A stretch of 41,101 nt of DNA from contig JAIYCW010000083.1 of NCBI GenBank assembly GCA_027487815.1, positions 1 to 41,101 of the forward strand, given 5' to 3'. The position numbers and the translations under genes were made by a program. Positions 40,890-41,101 of this stretch are shown piece by piece; within the stretch, counting starts at the first letter, position 1; each line of letters opens with the position of its first letter. Source of the stretch: Burkholderiales bacterium (GTDB taxonomy: Bacteria; Pseudomonadota; Gammaproteobacteria; Burkholderiales; Burkholderiaceae_E). The notes beneath the pieces were generated by a model. The model was not told the origin of the DNA. It did no database searches and was given only the letters and a program-made list of their open reading frames with translations.

Positions 40890-41101
40890 GTGTTGATTCG
40901 CAACGCTCGCCGATGGCGGCTTCAACCGGGCCTGGCGCTTTGTGCGCCGGGCTTGATTGGGTTGGGCTTGGCCGGGTTGGGGTTGGCTGGGTTTAGCTCG
41001 CCCGTGCAAGCTCATCCCCACGGCACCATCGCTTGCTCAGCACAACTGAGTTTTGAGCAAGACCAACTGCGCTCGATTCGCTTGCGTCTGGAAATTGACG
41101 C
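40890..41101 (+). CDS. DUF1007-like exported protein (partial, runs off the window)
   Basis: The frame begins with GTG 40890 and is open to the window end (70 codons plus two bases). The translation has a basic start (LIRNARRWR), a long leucine-glycine-rich hydrophobic stretch, and a probable cleavage site before AHPHGTIACSAQLSFEQ. The A-H-P-H start of the mature protein followed by such strands is typical of DUF1007 proteins, periplasmic partners of nickel/cobalt-type exporters. The start is eight bases beyond the cyclase-family stop, so the two may be cotranscribed. The C-terminal part is missing because of the window edge. Confidence 0.65.
   Translation, partial: MLIRNARRWRLQPGLALCAPGLIGLGLAGLGLAGFSSPVQAHPHGTIACSAQLSFEQDQLRSIRLRLEID

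Noticed and set aside
1-41101. CRISPR arrays, insertion sequences, prophage genes or rRNA
   Set aside because: No regularly spaced repeats with unique spacers, no transposase or phage-like proteins, and no rRNA sequence were seen on either strand.

Overview
The window is about 41 kb of chromosomal DNA from a Gram-negative bacterium, most probably a betaproteobacterium of the order Burkholderiales. The evidence is gene order and protein type: hisD-hisG-murA-ibaG-ABC-mlaBCADEF on one strand, kdsD-kdsC-lptC-lptA-lptB-rpoN-hpf and ptsN-hprK-rapZ on the other, the short form of HisG, and mutM / TPR lipoprotein-lolB-ispE-tRNA-Gln-prs-rplY-pth. The sequence is GC-rich and densely coded. No stretch above about 200 bases lacks a gene. 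I cannot name a genus.

Layout. (1) 1-9852, minus strand: a KefB-type antiporter, the complete phospholipid-trafficking operon mlaF-E-D-A-C-B, an ABC-2 exporter pair, ibaG, murA, hisG and the first codons of a probable hisD. (2) 9965-13620, plus strand: kdsD, kdsC, lptC, lptA, lptB, which make the Kdo precursor and export LPS. (3) 13705-20850: rpoN and hpf, then two minus-strand genes (a PEP-CTERM protein and an acyl-CoA dehydrogenase) that split the block, then ptsN, hprK, rapZ and a Lon-N-domain protein. (4) 20870-25325, minus strand: mutY, a large dynamin-family GTPase and mutM. (5) 25438-31409, plus strand: TPR lipoprotein, lolB, ispE, tRNA-Gln(UUG), prs, rplY, a three-copy 57-bp hairpin repeat, and pth. 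(6) 31420-41101: a more accessory segment with a small HTH-like protein, a 5'-nucleotidase divergent from an OprB-type porin, an LhgO-like FAD oxidase, ychF, a vapBC-type toxin-antitoxin pair with a clear operator, an SRPBCC protein beside an AraC-type regulator, a hydrolase-like lipoprotein, a secreted cyclase-family protein and a truncated DUF1007-type gene.

Much of the window is cell-envelope biology: peptidoglycan (murA), retrograde phospholipid transport (mla), LPS (kds/lpt), lipoprotein insertion (lolB) and isoprenoid precursors (ispE). Regulation of nitrogen, carbon and envelope functions (rpoN, ptsN, hprK, rapZ) sits beside it. The least expected structures are not genes: a 14-bp triplication at the mlaF/mlaE junction that forms a chain of ATGA-linked five-codon minicistrons, and the 57-bp tandem hairpins between rplY and pth. 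I found no CRISPR array, insertion sequence, prophage or rRNA, and no complete novel defence system.
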